Below are positions 13,584 to 20,210 of a stretch of DNA of 44,746 nt, piece after piece. Positions within the stretch are counted from its first letter, which is position 1, and each line of letters opens with the position of its first letter. The stretch comes from a virus: IMG/VR virus record IMGVR_UViG_3300042896_001365, positions 1 through 44,746 of that record; one strand, given 5' to 3'. The translations under genes and the position numbers were made by a program. Under the pieces are notes generated by a model. It had not been told where the DNA came from, made no database searches, and worked only from the letters and a program-made list of their open reading frames with translations.

Positions 13584-13930
13584 ACAAAATTCTGGCGCAG
13601 CTGCTGGGTTGGACCGATCTGGTCGAACTGGGCGGGTCGCTGCTGGGCCTGCCGCCCGCTAGCGCGCCGAACTGCCGGGGCCAGGCCCTGGTGCCGGATT
13701 GGCTTGGCGACTGGCGCGACTGCGGGCCGCTGATCGAGATGGCCAACATCGACATTCTGTGCTGGTGGCCTGATCAATTCGAGGTGGATCGAGCAATTGT
13801 AGTTTGTGCCGATCACGCCAGCCGGGATGCAGCATTGCGTCATGCGATCGTGCTAGCCGCGATCGATGTATTTCAAAAATTTGGCATTGAGTACGCCAAT
13901 CTGCAAAAAAATAACGAGGAAACGCCATGA
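13580..13930 (+). CDS. DUF2591-like phage ABA-sandwich protein
   Basis: The gene starts at ATG 13580 (MNKILAQLLGWTDLVEL) and gives 116 residues. The segment WRDCGPLIEMANIDILCWW, followed by SRDAALRHAIVLAAI, matches the phage ABA-sandwich/DUF2591 pattern (a DW-x-GGPLIE-type box, then a C-terminal helix that starts after a small polar turn). The biochemical role of the family is unknown. It is coupled to both neighbours. Confidence 0.6.
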   Translation: MNKILAQLLGWTDLVELGGSLLGLPPASAPNCRGQALVPDWLGDWRDCGPLIEMANIDILCWWPDQFEVDRAIVVCADHASRDAALRHAIVLAAIDVFQKFGIEYANLQKNNEETP

Positions 13931-14679
13931 GCATCGACATCAACCAATTGCTGGCACTGATCGCAGCACGACCGAAAATTCGTACGGTGGAGATTGCCGA
14001 CATCATGGATTGCGATCCCCACCAGGTACAGCCGCTGCTGCAATCCAGCATTGATGCCGGTACGGTCATCCTGCACCTGGTGACGGCGCCCAACGGCAAG
14101 CCGGCGAACGGGTTTGAAATGCGGCCCAGCCCGGCGCCGGCCAAGATCGGCATCGAGGCGCGCGGCGTCGACATCGATTCCGTACACGGCAGCAAGACCC
14201 GCAACCACACGCATGGCTTGCCGTTGACGAAAGTGGACCGCGCCATCGCCTTCGTAGCGGCGCACGGCGGTGCTACCTCCGAGCAGCTGCATGCCGAGAT
14301 GGGGTTGAAGGTTGGTCATTCGGTGGTCAGCTTCTTGCGAGGCCCGGTCGCAGATGGCCGGCTGCTCAAGGATGGCAGTTGCTGGTCGCTGCCGCCCGAG
14401 CGCGGCGCCGCTGTAACTGCTGCATCTGCTGCACCTGTGCCCGTCTCGCCAGCCTTGGTGGTAGTGGCGGATGCTGCGTCAGTTCCGCTGCCAGCTCCCG
14501 TCATTGAGCTTCCTACATTGATTGAGCTTCCTACATTGGACGTCGATGCCTCCGGGTTCCGCTGCGCGATCTGGTCGGATGGTGCGATGGAGTTGCAGCG
14601 TGCCGGCCGCACGCTGGCGACGTTGACGACGATCGAGCAGACGCAGCTGAGCCAGTTTCTGAGGCGCATTGCCGCATGA
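13927..14679 (+). CDS. Phage protein with two winged-helix-like domains
   Basis: Residues 8-60 (IAARPKIRTVEIADIMDCDP) and 100-160 (DRAIAFVAAHGGATSEQLHA, then KVGHSVVSFLRGPVADGRLL) each look like a winged helix. A Pro/Ala/Val linker follows, containing an exact tandem repeat IELPTL-IELPTL, encoded by a duplicated 18-bp unit at about 14504-14539. The C-terminal domain (GFRCAIWSDGAMELQRAGRT) resembles one seen in phage DNA-binding proteins. It may be a regulator. The last gene of the chain, the second recombinase, is coupled to it by ATGA. Confidence 0.7.
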   Translation: MSIDINQLLALIAARPKIRTVEIADIMDCDPHQVQPLLQSSIDAGTVILHLVTAPNGKPANGFEMRPSPAPAKIGIEARGVDIDSVHGSKTRNHTHGLPLTKVDRAIAFVAAHGGATSEQLHAEMGLKVGHSVVSFLRGPVADGRLLKDGSCWSLPPERGAAVTAASAAPVPVSPALVVVADAASVPLPAPVIELPTLIELPTLDVDASGFRCAIWSDGAMELQRAGRTLATLTTIEQTQLSQFLRRIAA

Positions 14680-15719
14680 CATGCCACGTTTTCAAGATCG
14701 GCCCGGTGTGGCATTACCGCTTCCAGGTCGACGGCGTGCGGATCCAGAAATCGACGCGCCAGCGCGTCCGGAAGCTGGCCGAGCCGGTCGCGCAGCGCGC
14801 CTATGCCGATGCGTTGACCAGGTCGAACGGCGGGGCCCCGGTACCCACGCTGGCCGAGCTGATCAAGGATTGGCGCGAAGTCCATGCGCCAGTATCGAGC
14901 GCGGCACATGCGCGCAGCGTCGAGATTTGCGAGCGCCTGCATTTGTACGACCTGGGCGCGATGGCGGTCGATACGATTTCGACCACGCACATCGAGCTTG
15001 CGCGCAACGAACATTTGCTGACGCACAAGCCAGCCAGCGCAAACCACTGGTTGAGGATACTCAAGCTCGTGGCCAACTGGGCCGTCAAGCGCGACATCAT
15101 CGCCCATCTGCCGTGGCGCGCCTCCATGCTCAAGGTCCAGAAGCGTCCGCGCGCGATCTTGCCGATCGATGTCGCCGCAGTGTGGTTCGACGCCATCGAT
15201 GAGGCCTGTTCCGGTACGCCGTCGGTCGGTACCGCGATCCGCATGATGTTCGGCCTCGGTTTACGCGAGTCGGAGTCCGCCAGCGCGCGATGGGAATGGA
15301 TCGACTGGCAGCGTGCGACCTACACGCCGGGCATCACGAAAGGGCGCGAAGCCGAGCCGGTGCCGATGCCAGACTGGCTGGTAGCTCATTTGATGACGCT
15401 GCGCAAAGCCGAGGGCTTGATCGCGACCAGGGCCAACGGCAAGCCGCACCCGCCCGGCTTCGCCCGCAAGGTCATGAATGCGGCGAATGCAGCATGTGCG
15501 ATCAAAGGCATCACGCCGCACAGGCTGCGCGGAACATTTGCTACGTTGCTGTCGGAAGCAGGGGTGCCGATCCAGACGATACAAAAAGTCATGCGGCACA
15601 AAAGCCCGATGACGACGATGGCCTATCTGGAAAAGAATTTGAACACGGCGGCACTGGCGCAAAACATGATCGCCGGCAAGATCGGTTTCAGCGCTCAAGA
15701 TGAAAAACGGGCGCAATAA
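14676..15719 (+). CDS. Second tyrosine recombinase/integrase
   Basis: This 347-residue protein has the complete catalytic set: Arg in GLGLRESE, Lys in GITKGREAEPVPMP, the HxxR box HRLRGTF, His in MRHKSPM and Tyr in TTMAYLEK. The N-terminus is a core-binding domain. It is not a close copy of the left-end integrase. Unusually, it is the last gene of the replication chain, coupled by ATGA to the preceding gene, so it should be made during lytic growth. Directly after its stop lies an 82-bp sequence that recurs 0.97 kb downstream. It may resolve genome multimers, act at the second repeat, or be the integrase of a captured element. Confidence 0.9.
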   Translation: MTCHVFKIGPVWHYRFQVDGVRIQKSTRQRVRKLAEPVAQRAYADALTRSNGGAPVPTLAELIKDWREVHAPVSSAAHARSVEICERLHLYDLGAMAVDTISTTHIELARNEHLLTHKPASANHWLRILKLVANWAVKRDIIAHLPWRASMLKVQKRPRAILPIDVAAVWFDAIDEACSGTPSVGTAIRMMFGLGLRESESASARWEWIDWQRATYTPGITKGREAEPVPMPDWLVAHLMTLRKAEGLIATRANGKPHPPGFARKVMNAANAACAIKGITPHRLRGTFATLLSEAGVPIQTIQKVMRHKSPMTTMAYLEKNLNTAALAQNMIAGKIGFSAQDEKRAQ

Positions 15720-15731
15720 CTATTATTTATT

Positions 15732-15813
15732 GGCGAAGAAGTGGCGAACACCACCCTTCAAACCCGCATGTTTCCTCACTTTCATGATTATTGTGAGTCA
15801 TCGGTTGGTAACG
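15732..15813 (+). repeat. 82-bp imperfect direct repeat, copy 1 (after second integrase)
   Basis: This sequence starts 12 bp after the recombinase stop and matches 16697-16778 at 72 of 82 positions without gaps, including 25 identical bases beginning CACCCTTCAAACCCG. It stays open in the recombinase frame, encoding GEEVANTTLQTRMFP, so copy 1 could be a former extension of that gene. An attachment-site role is possible given the position next to a recombinase gene. Confidence 0.75.
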
Positions 15814-15875
15814 TTTCTCGGAGCCAGGGCGCGGTATTTTTGGTTTATTCACAAAATAATTAATTTAGAAAAATC

Positions 15876-16259
15876 ATGAACATCAGAGATTTTTTCAGCT
15901 TCAAATTACCTTCGACCAGGCGGCGCGAGGCCCGCGAAGCAGCTGAAGCGCTGGCGCAAGCAAAGCGCGAACAAGGCCGCGAGCAGCGCAGCGTTACGGC
16001 GCGAAGAAACTGGACCGGTCAAGGCAGCAGCGCGATGCAGCCGGCGCCGGCATGGGACGGATACGCAGCATCAGCGCCGGCCAGCGCACCAGATCATCGC
16101 ACCGCGCATGCATCGCCGATGTCCGGCCACGGCGGCACGTTCGACGGCGGCGGCGCATCCGGCGACTGGGGTGGAAGCTCCTCCAGCTGCTCGTCATCGA
16201 GTTCCAGCGATTCTGGTTCGAGCTCGTCGGACAGCAGTAGCTGTGGATCGGGAGATTGA
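15876..16259 (+). CDS. Ser/Gly-rich low-complexity phage protein
   Basis: The 127-residue protein has a basic, helical N-terminus (LPSTRRREAREAAEALAQAK) and an Ala/Pro-rich middle. Its C-terminal tail is made of Ser, Gly and Asp with three spaced Cys (SSSSCSSSSSSDSGSS, ending CGSGD). The tail is common in uncharacterised bacterial and phage proteins and is probably disordered. No RBS stands out. Function is unknown. It lies between the two 82-bp repeats. Confidence 0.6.
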   Translation: MNIRDFFSFKLPSTRRREAREAAEALAQAKREQGREQRSVTARRNWTGQGSSAMQPAPAWDGYAASAPASAPDHRTAHASPMSGHGGTFDGGGASGDWGGSSSSCSSSSSSDSGSSSSDSSSCGSGD

Positions 16260-16262
16260 TAA

Positions 16263-16676
16263 ATGGATCATTTTGGTATCGGGCAAGCCATGCAAGGCAT
16301 GGCAAGGATATACATTCAATCGTCGCGTCGATCCGGCCGCACCACATCATTGGTTGAAAGCCTGAAGGATGGAGACCGGGTGTGCTGCGCCACGCAGCGA
16401 GAAGCCAAGCTGTTGCACCAACTGCTGGTTGAGCGCGGGCTGAACGTCGAGTGCATCGCAGTTGATCCGATGTCACCTAGTCGTTTGAGGGAGCGTGGAA
16501 TTTCACATGGCCGCACAGTTTTCGACCACACATGGGTCGAGCAGTACTACATAGCAGCTCTGCAGCGATGCCAGGAAGAAATCGACCATCTGCAGCAGCA
16601 CATGTCTGGTTCCGAAACACACCATATTGAGACCCATCGACAATCGGATTACTTCACCAGGTGGAATGTCGGATGA
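16263..16676 (+). CDS. P-loop-like phage hypothetical protein
   Basis: GGGAG precedes the ATG at 16263. The 137-residue product has SRRSGRTTSLVESLKDGDRV, a Walker-A-like turn followed by a helix, then REAKLLHQLLVERGLNVECI and GRTVFDHTWVEQYY, where the Asp could be a Walker-B remnant. The tail is a short coiled coil. It may be a degenerate P-loop domain; catalytic competence is doubtful because the GxxxxGK[ST] signature is absent. The stop overlaps an ATG at 16673 that opens a frame through the second 82-bp repeat. Confidence 0.6.
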   Translation: MDHFGIGQAMQGMARIYIQSSRRSGRTTSLVESLKDGDRVCCATQREAKLLHQLLVERGLNVECIAVDPMSPSRLRERGISHGRTVFDHTWVEQYYIAALQRCQEEIDHLQQHMSGSETHHIETHRQSDYFTRWNVG

Positions 16677-16696
16677 TCGAATACTTGGATTTGGAC

Positions 16697-16778
16697 GGCG
16701 AGAAAGTGGCGAACGACACCCTTCAAACCCGCATGTTTCCTGACCTTCGTGATTATTGTGAATCATCGGTTAGAAACG
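16697..16778 (+). repeat. 82-bp imperfect direct repeat, copy 2
   Basis: It matches 15732-15813 at 72/82 positions. Here it also encodes the same peptide (GEKVANDTLQTRMFP) in the frame opened by ATG 16673, which runs on into the gene at 16859. The protein-level conservation suggests that one copy arose by duplication of coding sequence or that both mark a recombination junction. Confidence 0.75.
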
Positions 16779-16858
16779 AAAAAAGCGCATGGTGCGGTGA
16801 AGAAATCAGCAGAGAAGCAAGGGGAAATGATGCGCTACATGACAACAGGAGCACCAAC

Positions 16859-17341
16859 ATGAGAACGACGATAACGCGCAACTGGGGCGGAAAATGCGAC
16901 CCGGTACCGGATGTGATTTTTGATGATGCGCCGGATGTGACCGTGATTGCGGTGGCGCCGGCTGTGCGGGTGCTGGTCGTGCCAGTGATCCCAACCTTAT
17001 CCATCGCGCAGCAGCATTATGAAAACATCGTGCTGCTGCTTGACCGGTGGGCCGAATGGACGAGGACGGGTGGCGTCCTGGCTGATGGTGCTCCAACACA
17101 ATCGATGATGGCCCCCGATGCGCGCATCCATTCATTCGAAGACATGGAAATCGAAGTCGACAAGCGCCTGGTCGGGGAAATGAACACCGCCGTATGGGAG
17201 TTGTCGGTCATCGAGCGCGAGGCTGTGATGACGCATTACGGGCTGAATACTCGTAGCGTGTGGCGTGCGCAATTCGTGCTGGTTTTCGATCAGGCCATCG
17301 AAAGCCTGTTCCGCACACTCAAGACAAGAATTTCATGCTGA
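16859..17341 (+). CDS. Possible late regulator (antiterminator Q-like)
   Basis: I prefer ATG 16859 (MRTTITRNWGGKCD) because CAGGAG lies eight bases upstream; an in-frame ATG at 16673 would add 62 residues derived mostly from the direct repeat. The C-terminal third (VDKRLVGEMNTAVWELSVIE, then REAVMTHYGLNTRSVWRA) resembles the sigma-region-4-like end of phage antitermination or late regulatory proteins. Its place at the end of the early region and before the late genes agrees. A tiny 11-codon ORF (16827-16862) after AAGGGG overlaps the start by ATGA and may couple translation. Function is inferred. Confidence 0.55.
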   Translation: MRTTITRNWGGKCDPVPDVIFDDAPDVTVIAVAPAVRVLVVPVIPTLSIAQQHYENIVLLLDRWAEWTRTGGVLADGAPTQSMMAPDARIHSFEDMEIEVDKRLVGEMNTAVWELSVIEREAVMTHYGLNTRSVWRAQFVLVFDQAIESLFRTLKTRISC

Positions 17342-17351
17342 TGGCGACATT

Positions 17352-17777
17352 ATGATCTTCTCTGAACGAAAGAAAATTCGCACTTTGTGCATCAATAGCG
17401 GTCTGCCAGACCCCACGCGCGCCTACAGCCAGCACAGATCAAACTCGAAGAAAAGAGGTATTGAGTTTGAACTTTCATTTGATGAATGGTGGGGAATATG
17501 GAGCACCTACTACCATTTGCGAGGGCTTGGAGCGAATGGTCTTTGTATGGCGCGGCACGGCGATTGTGGTGGGTATGTCGTTGGGAATATATACTTAACA
17601 ACGAATTTAGGTAACCTGCTGGACTACTCGCGAGGAAGTAATGCGAGGCAAAGAAGGGTTGAGAACTACGCATCTCGCGACCATGGGGGCGCGTGGATAA
17701 AAAAAGGACGAGAACAAAATATGGCATTTGATCGGACAGAAAGATGTAATTATGCGGAAGCCCTTGACGATGCATAA
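17352..17777 (+). CDS. HNH-like phage endonuclease family protein
   Basis: From ATG 17352 the product has 141 residues. RSNSKKRGIEFELSFDEWWG, then GLCMARHGDCGGYVVGNIYL and TTNLGN, match a family of small phage proteins in the HNH/homing-endonuclease group, where MxRxxDxGxYxxxNV holds the catalytic-site residues. DNA cutting is possible but not shown. The gene is AT-richer than the replication operon, which suggests lateral acquisition. A strong terminator follows at 17858. Confidence 0.65.
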   Translation: MIFSERKKIRTLCINSGLPDPTRAYSQHRSNSKKRGIEFELSFDEWWGIWSTYYHLRGLGANGLCMARHGDCGGYVVGNIYLTTNLGNLLDYSRGSNARQRRVENYASRDHGGAWIKKGREQNMAFDRTERCNYAEALDDA

Positions 17778-17857
17778 TAAGTCTGACATGATTCTGTCGT
17801 CGGGTGTCTCTGCGCCCGGAAATAAGCTACATTTCAGATAGAATTGAGCACTACGAG

Positions 17858-17885
17858 GCCCGCTCCCACCAGCAGCGGGCTTTTT
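17858..17885 (+). terminator. Rho-independent terminator after the HNH-like gene
   Basis: GCCCGCT (17858-17864) pairs with AGCGGGC (17874-17880) and is followed by TTTTT. It ends the early rightward transcript unless antitermination occurs and lies just before the convergent hicB stop. Confidence 0.8.
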
Positions 17886-17895
17886 GTATTACAGA

Positions 17896-18315
17896 TCAGG
17901 CTAGCGAGACGCTCAACGTCTTGCCAAGTGCTTTGGCAGCTAGTTCGACAAATTCAAATTTCGACGAATGCTTGAGATCGAAAAGTCGATCGATCTGTGG
18001 CATATGCACGTTTAGGCGCCGCGCCAGTTCAGCTTTCCGTATTTTTTGCACGTTCATTTCGTTCCATAGCAATATCTTTGATGTCTCAAGCGCTGGCAGC
18101 GTCACTGTGCGCTGATTCTTGGCAGCCTTGGATGGCATCGGTACCGGACGGCGTTCATCGAAGTAGATTTCAAGCGCAGTCTCAAGGGCATCAACAGCGT
18201 TAAGTAACGCTTCGTCCTCGTCATCGCCTACCGAGTTTGCTTCGGGAAAGTCAGGAAATCCGACAAGGAATGTGCCGTTGGTATCTGGCGTCAGAGTGAT
18301 GGGGTAATTCAACAT
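17896..18315 (-). CDS. hicB: HicB-type antitoxin
   Basis: The N-terminal HicB fold is clear: YPITLTPDTNGTFLVGFPDF, then SVGDDEDEALLNAVDALETA. The C-terminal part is a HTH (RKAELARRLNVHMPQIDRLF). HicB neutralises HicA and represses the operon. It is transcribed with hicA on the minus strand, after a 113-bp gap that contains a hairpin. In a prophage it may serve stabilisation or defence. Confidence 0.92.
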   Translation of the reverse strand: MLNYPITLTPDTNGTFLVGFPDFPEANSVGDDEDEALLNAVDALETALEIYFDERRPVPMPSKAAKNQRTVTLPALETSKILLWNEMNVQKIRKAELARRLNVHMPQIDRLFDLKHSSKFEFVELAAKALGKTLSVSLA

Positions 18316-18405
18316 TTTGTAACCTCTTATATTTCGAATTTATCGAGTTTTCGATTTCTCGTATTAATTGTTGCTGCTGGAAATTCATTGCACTGCGAGT
18401 TGTTC

Positions 18406-18425
18406 AGAAAACCCCTTCCGGGGCC
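18406..18425 (-). terminator. Hairpin/attenuator between hicA and hicB
   Basis: On the minus strand CCCC-GGAA-GGGG (18423-18412) is followed by TTTTCT, directly after the hicA stop at 18429. It could reduce transcription into hicB, which is odd because the antitoxin is usually made in excess. A second promoter for hicB in the 18316-18405 gap is therefore possible. Confidence 0.5.
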
Positions 18426-18428
18426 TTC

Positions 18429-18608
18429 TTACTTCAATCCAAGGTCTTTCTTAATTTTCTCTACCAACCCCGTTCCTATTTCTTTCGATCCATGGTCTGG
18501 GAAGACGGTACTTCTATCGTTAAGAGAGACCTTGTGATGGCTTCCTTTTCCTGGGGTGATTGATGCACCCTGTTTTAGAAGCCATCTCCGGAACTCGCTG
18601 TACTTCAT
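18429..18608 (-). CDS. hicA: HicA-type mRNA interferase toxin
   Basis: Fifty-nine residues, starting MKYSEFRRWLLKQGASITPG. The double-stranded RNA-binding-like HicA fold is recognisable, with the catalytic His in GKGSHHKV and the end EKIKKDLGLK. AGGAG lies seven bases before the ATG. HicA cleaves mRNA independently of the ribosome. The gene is upstream of hicB, as in the standard hicAB order. It is AT-rich compared with phage structural genes, a sign of transfer. Confidence 0.92.
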   Translation of the reverse strand: MKYSEFRRWLLKQGASITPGKGSHHKVSLNDRSTVFPDHGSKEIGTGLVEKIKKDLGLK

Positions 18609-18642
18609 AAATCTCCTTTTGTTGTTTAAGTGCGTTCATTAT

Positions 18643-18658
18643 ACAACAAAAATGTTGT
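18643..18658. promoter_or_regulatory. Inverted repeat upstream of hicAB
   Basis: ACAACA-AAAA-TGTTGT is a perfect inverted repeat 35 bp before the hicA start, with further TTGTTGT copies at about 18618 and 18680. It is the likely HicB operator. The surrounding DNA is very AT-rich and should hold the promoter. Confidence 0.6.
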
Positions 18659-18732
18659 TTTTTAAAATTAAAAAGAAACATATTTGTTGTATTTTATCGT
18701 CTCCGTGCTGGCTACCTGCCGCACTTCGCCTA

Positions 18733-18752
18733 CCCAACCGGTGGGCTTTTTT
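18733..18752 (+). terminator. Short hairpin with T-run before the late genes
   Basis: CCCA (18733-18736) and TGGG (18742-18745) flank a 5-base loop, and CTTTTTT follows. The stem is only 4 bp, so it may be a weak terminator or a target for late antitermination just before the late operon. Confidence 0.5.
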
Positions 18753-18766
18753 ATTTAAGGTCCGCC

Positions 18767-19105
18767 ATGCGCATCCATACCGACCACAACGGCGTTGCTG
18801 TCAACGCCATCTCCACCCTGGCCGATGGCACTGACGTCGAGGGCCACTTTTATCAAGTGCTGGCCGGCGCCAAGTTACTCGGCCTTCGATTCCAGCACGG
18901 CGGTGTTGCTGAAAATGGCGTCAACGGTATTACGAACGAGGCGCTGCTGGCGATCCTCATTCATCGCACCAAGCACCTGAACAACAAATTCGCCTGCGAC
19001 GAGAACGTCCGCGCGATCACGCATATGGAAGAAGCTCTGGTGAATCTCGAAGTGCGCAGCGCCCGCCGTATTGTGCGCGGCGTCGAAGGTAAGGACGGAG
19101 CCTAA
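18767..19105 (+). CDS. Acb2/Tad1-type hairpin protein candidate (anti-defence)
   Basis: The last 60 residues read GVNGITNEALLAILIHRTKH, then FACDENVRAITHMEEALVNL and RGVEGK. From memory this is the conserved pattern of small phage proteins (NGVxNEALLAI..R..C.EN..A......AL...R...RGVEG) that have been grouped with the Acb2/Tad1 helical-hairpin domain, which sponges cyclic nucleotides of CBASS or Thoeris defence. That link is recalled, not tested. The N-terminal 40 residues are probably a separate small sheet. AAGG lies 8 bp upstream of the ATG. It is the first gene of the late region, a place where such genes are often found. Confidence 0.5.
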   Translation: MRIHTDHNGVAVNAISTLADGTDVEGHFYQVLAGAKLLGLRFQHGGVAENGVNGITNEALLAILIHRTKHLNNKFACDENVRAITHMEEALVNLEVRSARRIVRGVEGKDGA

Positions 19106-19108
19106 ATC

Positions 19109-19213
19109 ATGAGCCCGTTCGCCATCATGCTGATTCTGTTCAGCCTGGATCGCCCGGCGCCGGTACCCGCCGCGCCGCGCGTGCCCGTGTCGCGCAATTG
19201 GCCGTATAAATGA
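19109..19213 (+). CDS. 34-residue hydrophobic peptide
   Basis: The peptide MSPFAIMLILFSLD is followed by a Pro/Ala/Arg-rich tail. Its stop overlaps the next ATG as ATGA (19210-19213), and the start lies 4 bp after the previous stop. Coupling supports it; length and lack of a clear RBS do not. A short membrane-inserted N-terminus is possible. Confidence 0.42.
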   Translation: MSPFAIMLILFSLDRPAPVPAAPRVPVSRNWPYK

Positions 19214-19410
19214 ACGTCCGCCATTACCGCGCCATGATCGTCCGCGCTGCTGCTGCGCCAGATGGGCAGATGCTCGACCTGCTGGCCGCGAAGCTGCTCG
19301 ATGCTGAGCGCGCCGCTGAAATCCTGCAGTCCAAGGGTTACCGCAGCGAAGGCAAGTCGGCCAGCGCAACCGCGCGCATGGTGCCGCCGTTCTCCGCTGA
19401 GCGGCCTTGA
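19210..19410 (+). CDS. 66-residue phage hypothetical protein
   Basis: A helical, Ala-rich product (MLDLLAAKLLDAERAAEILQ) with the conserved-looking ending SKGYRSEGKSASATARMVPP. Genes of this size and type often sit beside late-region morphogenesis genes. Coupled to both neighbours (ATGA before, TGATG after). Function is unknown. Confidence 0.62.
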   Translation: MNVRHYRAMIVRAAAAPDGQMLDLLAAKLLDAERAAEILQSKGYRSEGKSASATARMVPPFSAERP

Positions 19411-20075
19411 TGTCATCGTTCGACATCTCAGTCCAAAGCAATATCAGGGAAATGCAGCGCAAGCTGGGCGCGTTCGCCAATCAGCAGCTGCCGTTCGCCA
19501 CATCGCTGGCACTGACGGCGCTTGCGAAGAAGGTCAAGGATGTCGAGGTCAAGAACCTGTCGGCAAAGCTGACCAGCCCTACACCGTTCACGCTGCGATC
19601 GATAGGAACCATCGCCGCCCGCAAGAACACGCCTCAAGCGACTGTCTTCGTGAAGGCAGCAGCAGCCGCATACCTGGCCCCGTTCGAGTTTGGCGGTGTG
19701 CACAAGATGAACGGTCCGAAGATGTTGAATCCGATCGGCGCATCGACCAACGCATACGGCAACCTGCCCAAGGGCACGCTTGCCAAGCTCAGGGCGCGCA
19801 AGGATATTTTCATCGGCATCGTCAAGACGAAATCAGGAGAGCTGATCAACGGCGTATGGCAGCGTCCATATATTCGTGCGACAAAGGTGCGCGGCAGAGG
19901 CGTGGCGCGCGGCGCCAATCGCACGGGCAAGCTCAAGCTGCTGATCAGGCTCGATAGTGAAAAGCAAGTCAGTCAGCGCATCGGATACGTGGCGCTCGCC
20001 CAGCGCACGGTGGCATTGAACTTCAACGCCGAGATGGGCAAGGCCCTGGCCAAGGCGCTGGCGTCGGCCCGGTGA
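19410..20075 (+). CDS. Putative minor tail/tail-completion protein (gpZ-like)
   Basis: Start ATG 19410 overlaps the preceding stop (TGATG). The 221-residue basic protein begins with a long helical region (LPFATSLALTALAKKVKDVE). It then has a beta-rich core (ATVFVKAAAAAYLAPFEFGG) and a basic C-terminal part. The order resembles lambda minor tail protein Z and similar neck or completion proteins, which help connect head and tail. Here it is placed ahead of the terminase genes, away from the tail genes. The family call is tentative. Confidence 0.45.
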   Translation: MSSFDISVQSNIREMQRKLGAFANQQLPFATSLALTALAKKVKDVEVKNLSAKLTSPTPFTLRSIGTIAARKNTPQATVFVKAAAAAYLAPFEFGGVHKMNGPKMLNPIGASTNAYGNLPKGTLAKLRARKDIFIGIVKTKSGELINGVWQRPYIRATKVRGRGVARGANRTGKLKLLIRLDSEKQVSQRIGYVALAQRTVALNFNAEMGKALAKALASAR

Positions 20076-20084
20076 CGGCGGTCA

Positions 20085-20180
20085 TGCACCAAAGTAGGGC
20101 GGAAAAAGGGGGGCAAGGGGCGATGGGTCCCTCCTGGGGCCTCATGCCCCACGGGCATTGCGAGGCTCGGTGTTTCCCTA
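20085..20180 (+). other. GC-rich non-coding block before terminase, candidate cos region
   Basis: The gap 20076-20210 has no gene. It contains purine-rich GGAAAAAGGGGGGCAAGGGG (20100-20119) and a dyad-rich patch (GGGCCTCATGCCCCACGGGC). For lambda-type Nu1/GpA terminases the cos site lies directly upstream of the small subunit gene, which is exactly this position. The cut site itself cannot be defined by eye. Confidence 0.45.
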
Positions 20181-20210
20181 GCTATGAAATTTTGAAATTG
20201 GACTGACGAC

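Noticed and set aside
16673-17341. Longer form of the late-regulator candidate starting at 16673
   Set aside because: The extra 62 residues come mostly from the 82-bp repeat and have no domain. The ATG at 16859 has a good RBS. It is kept as an alternative because of the ATGA overlap at 16673.
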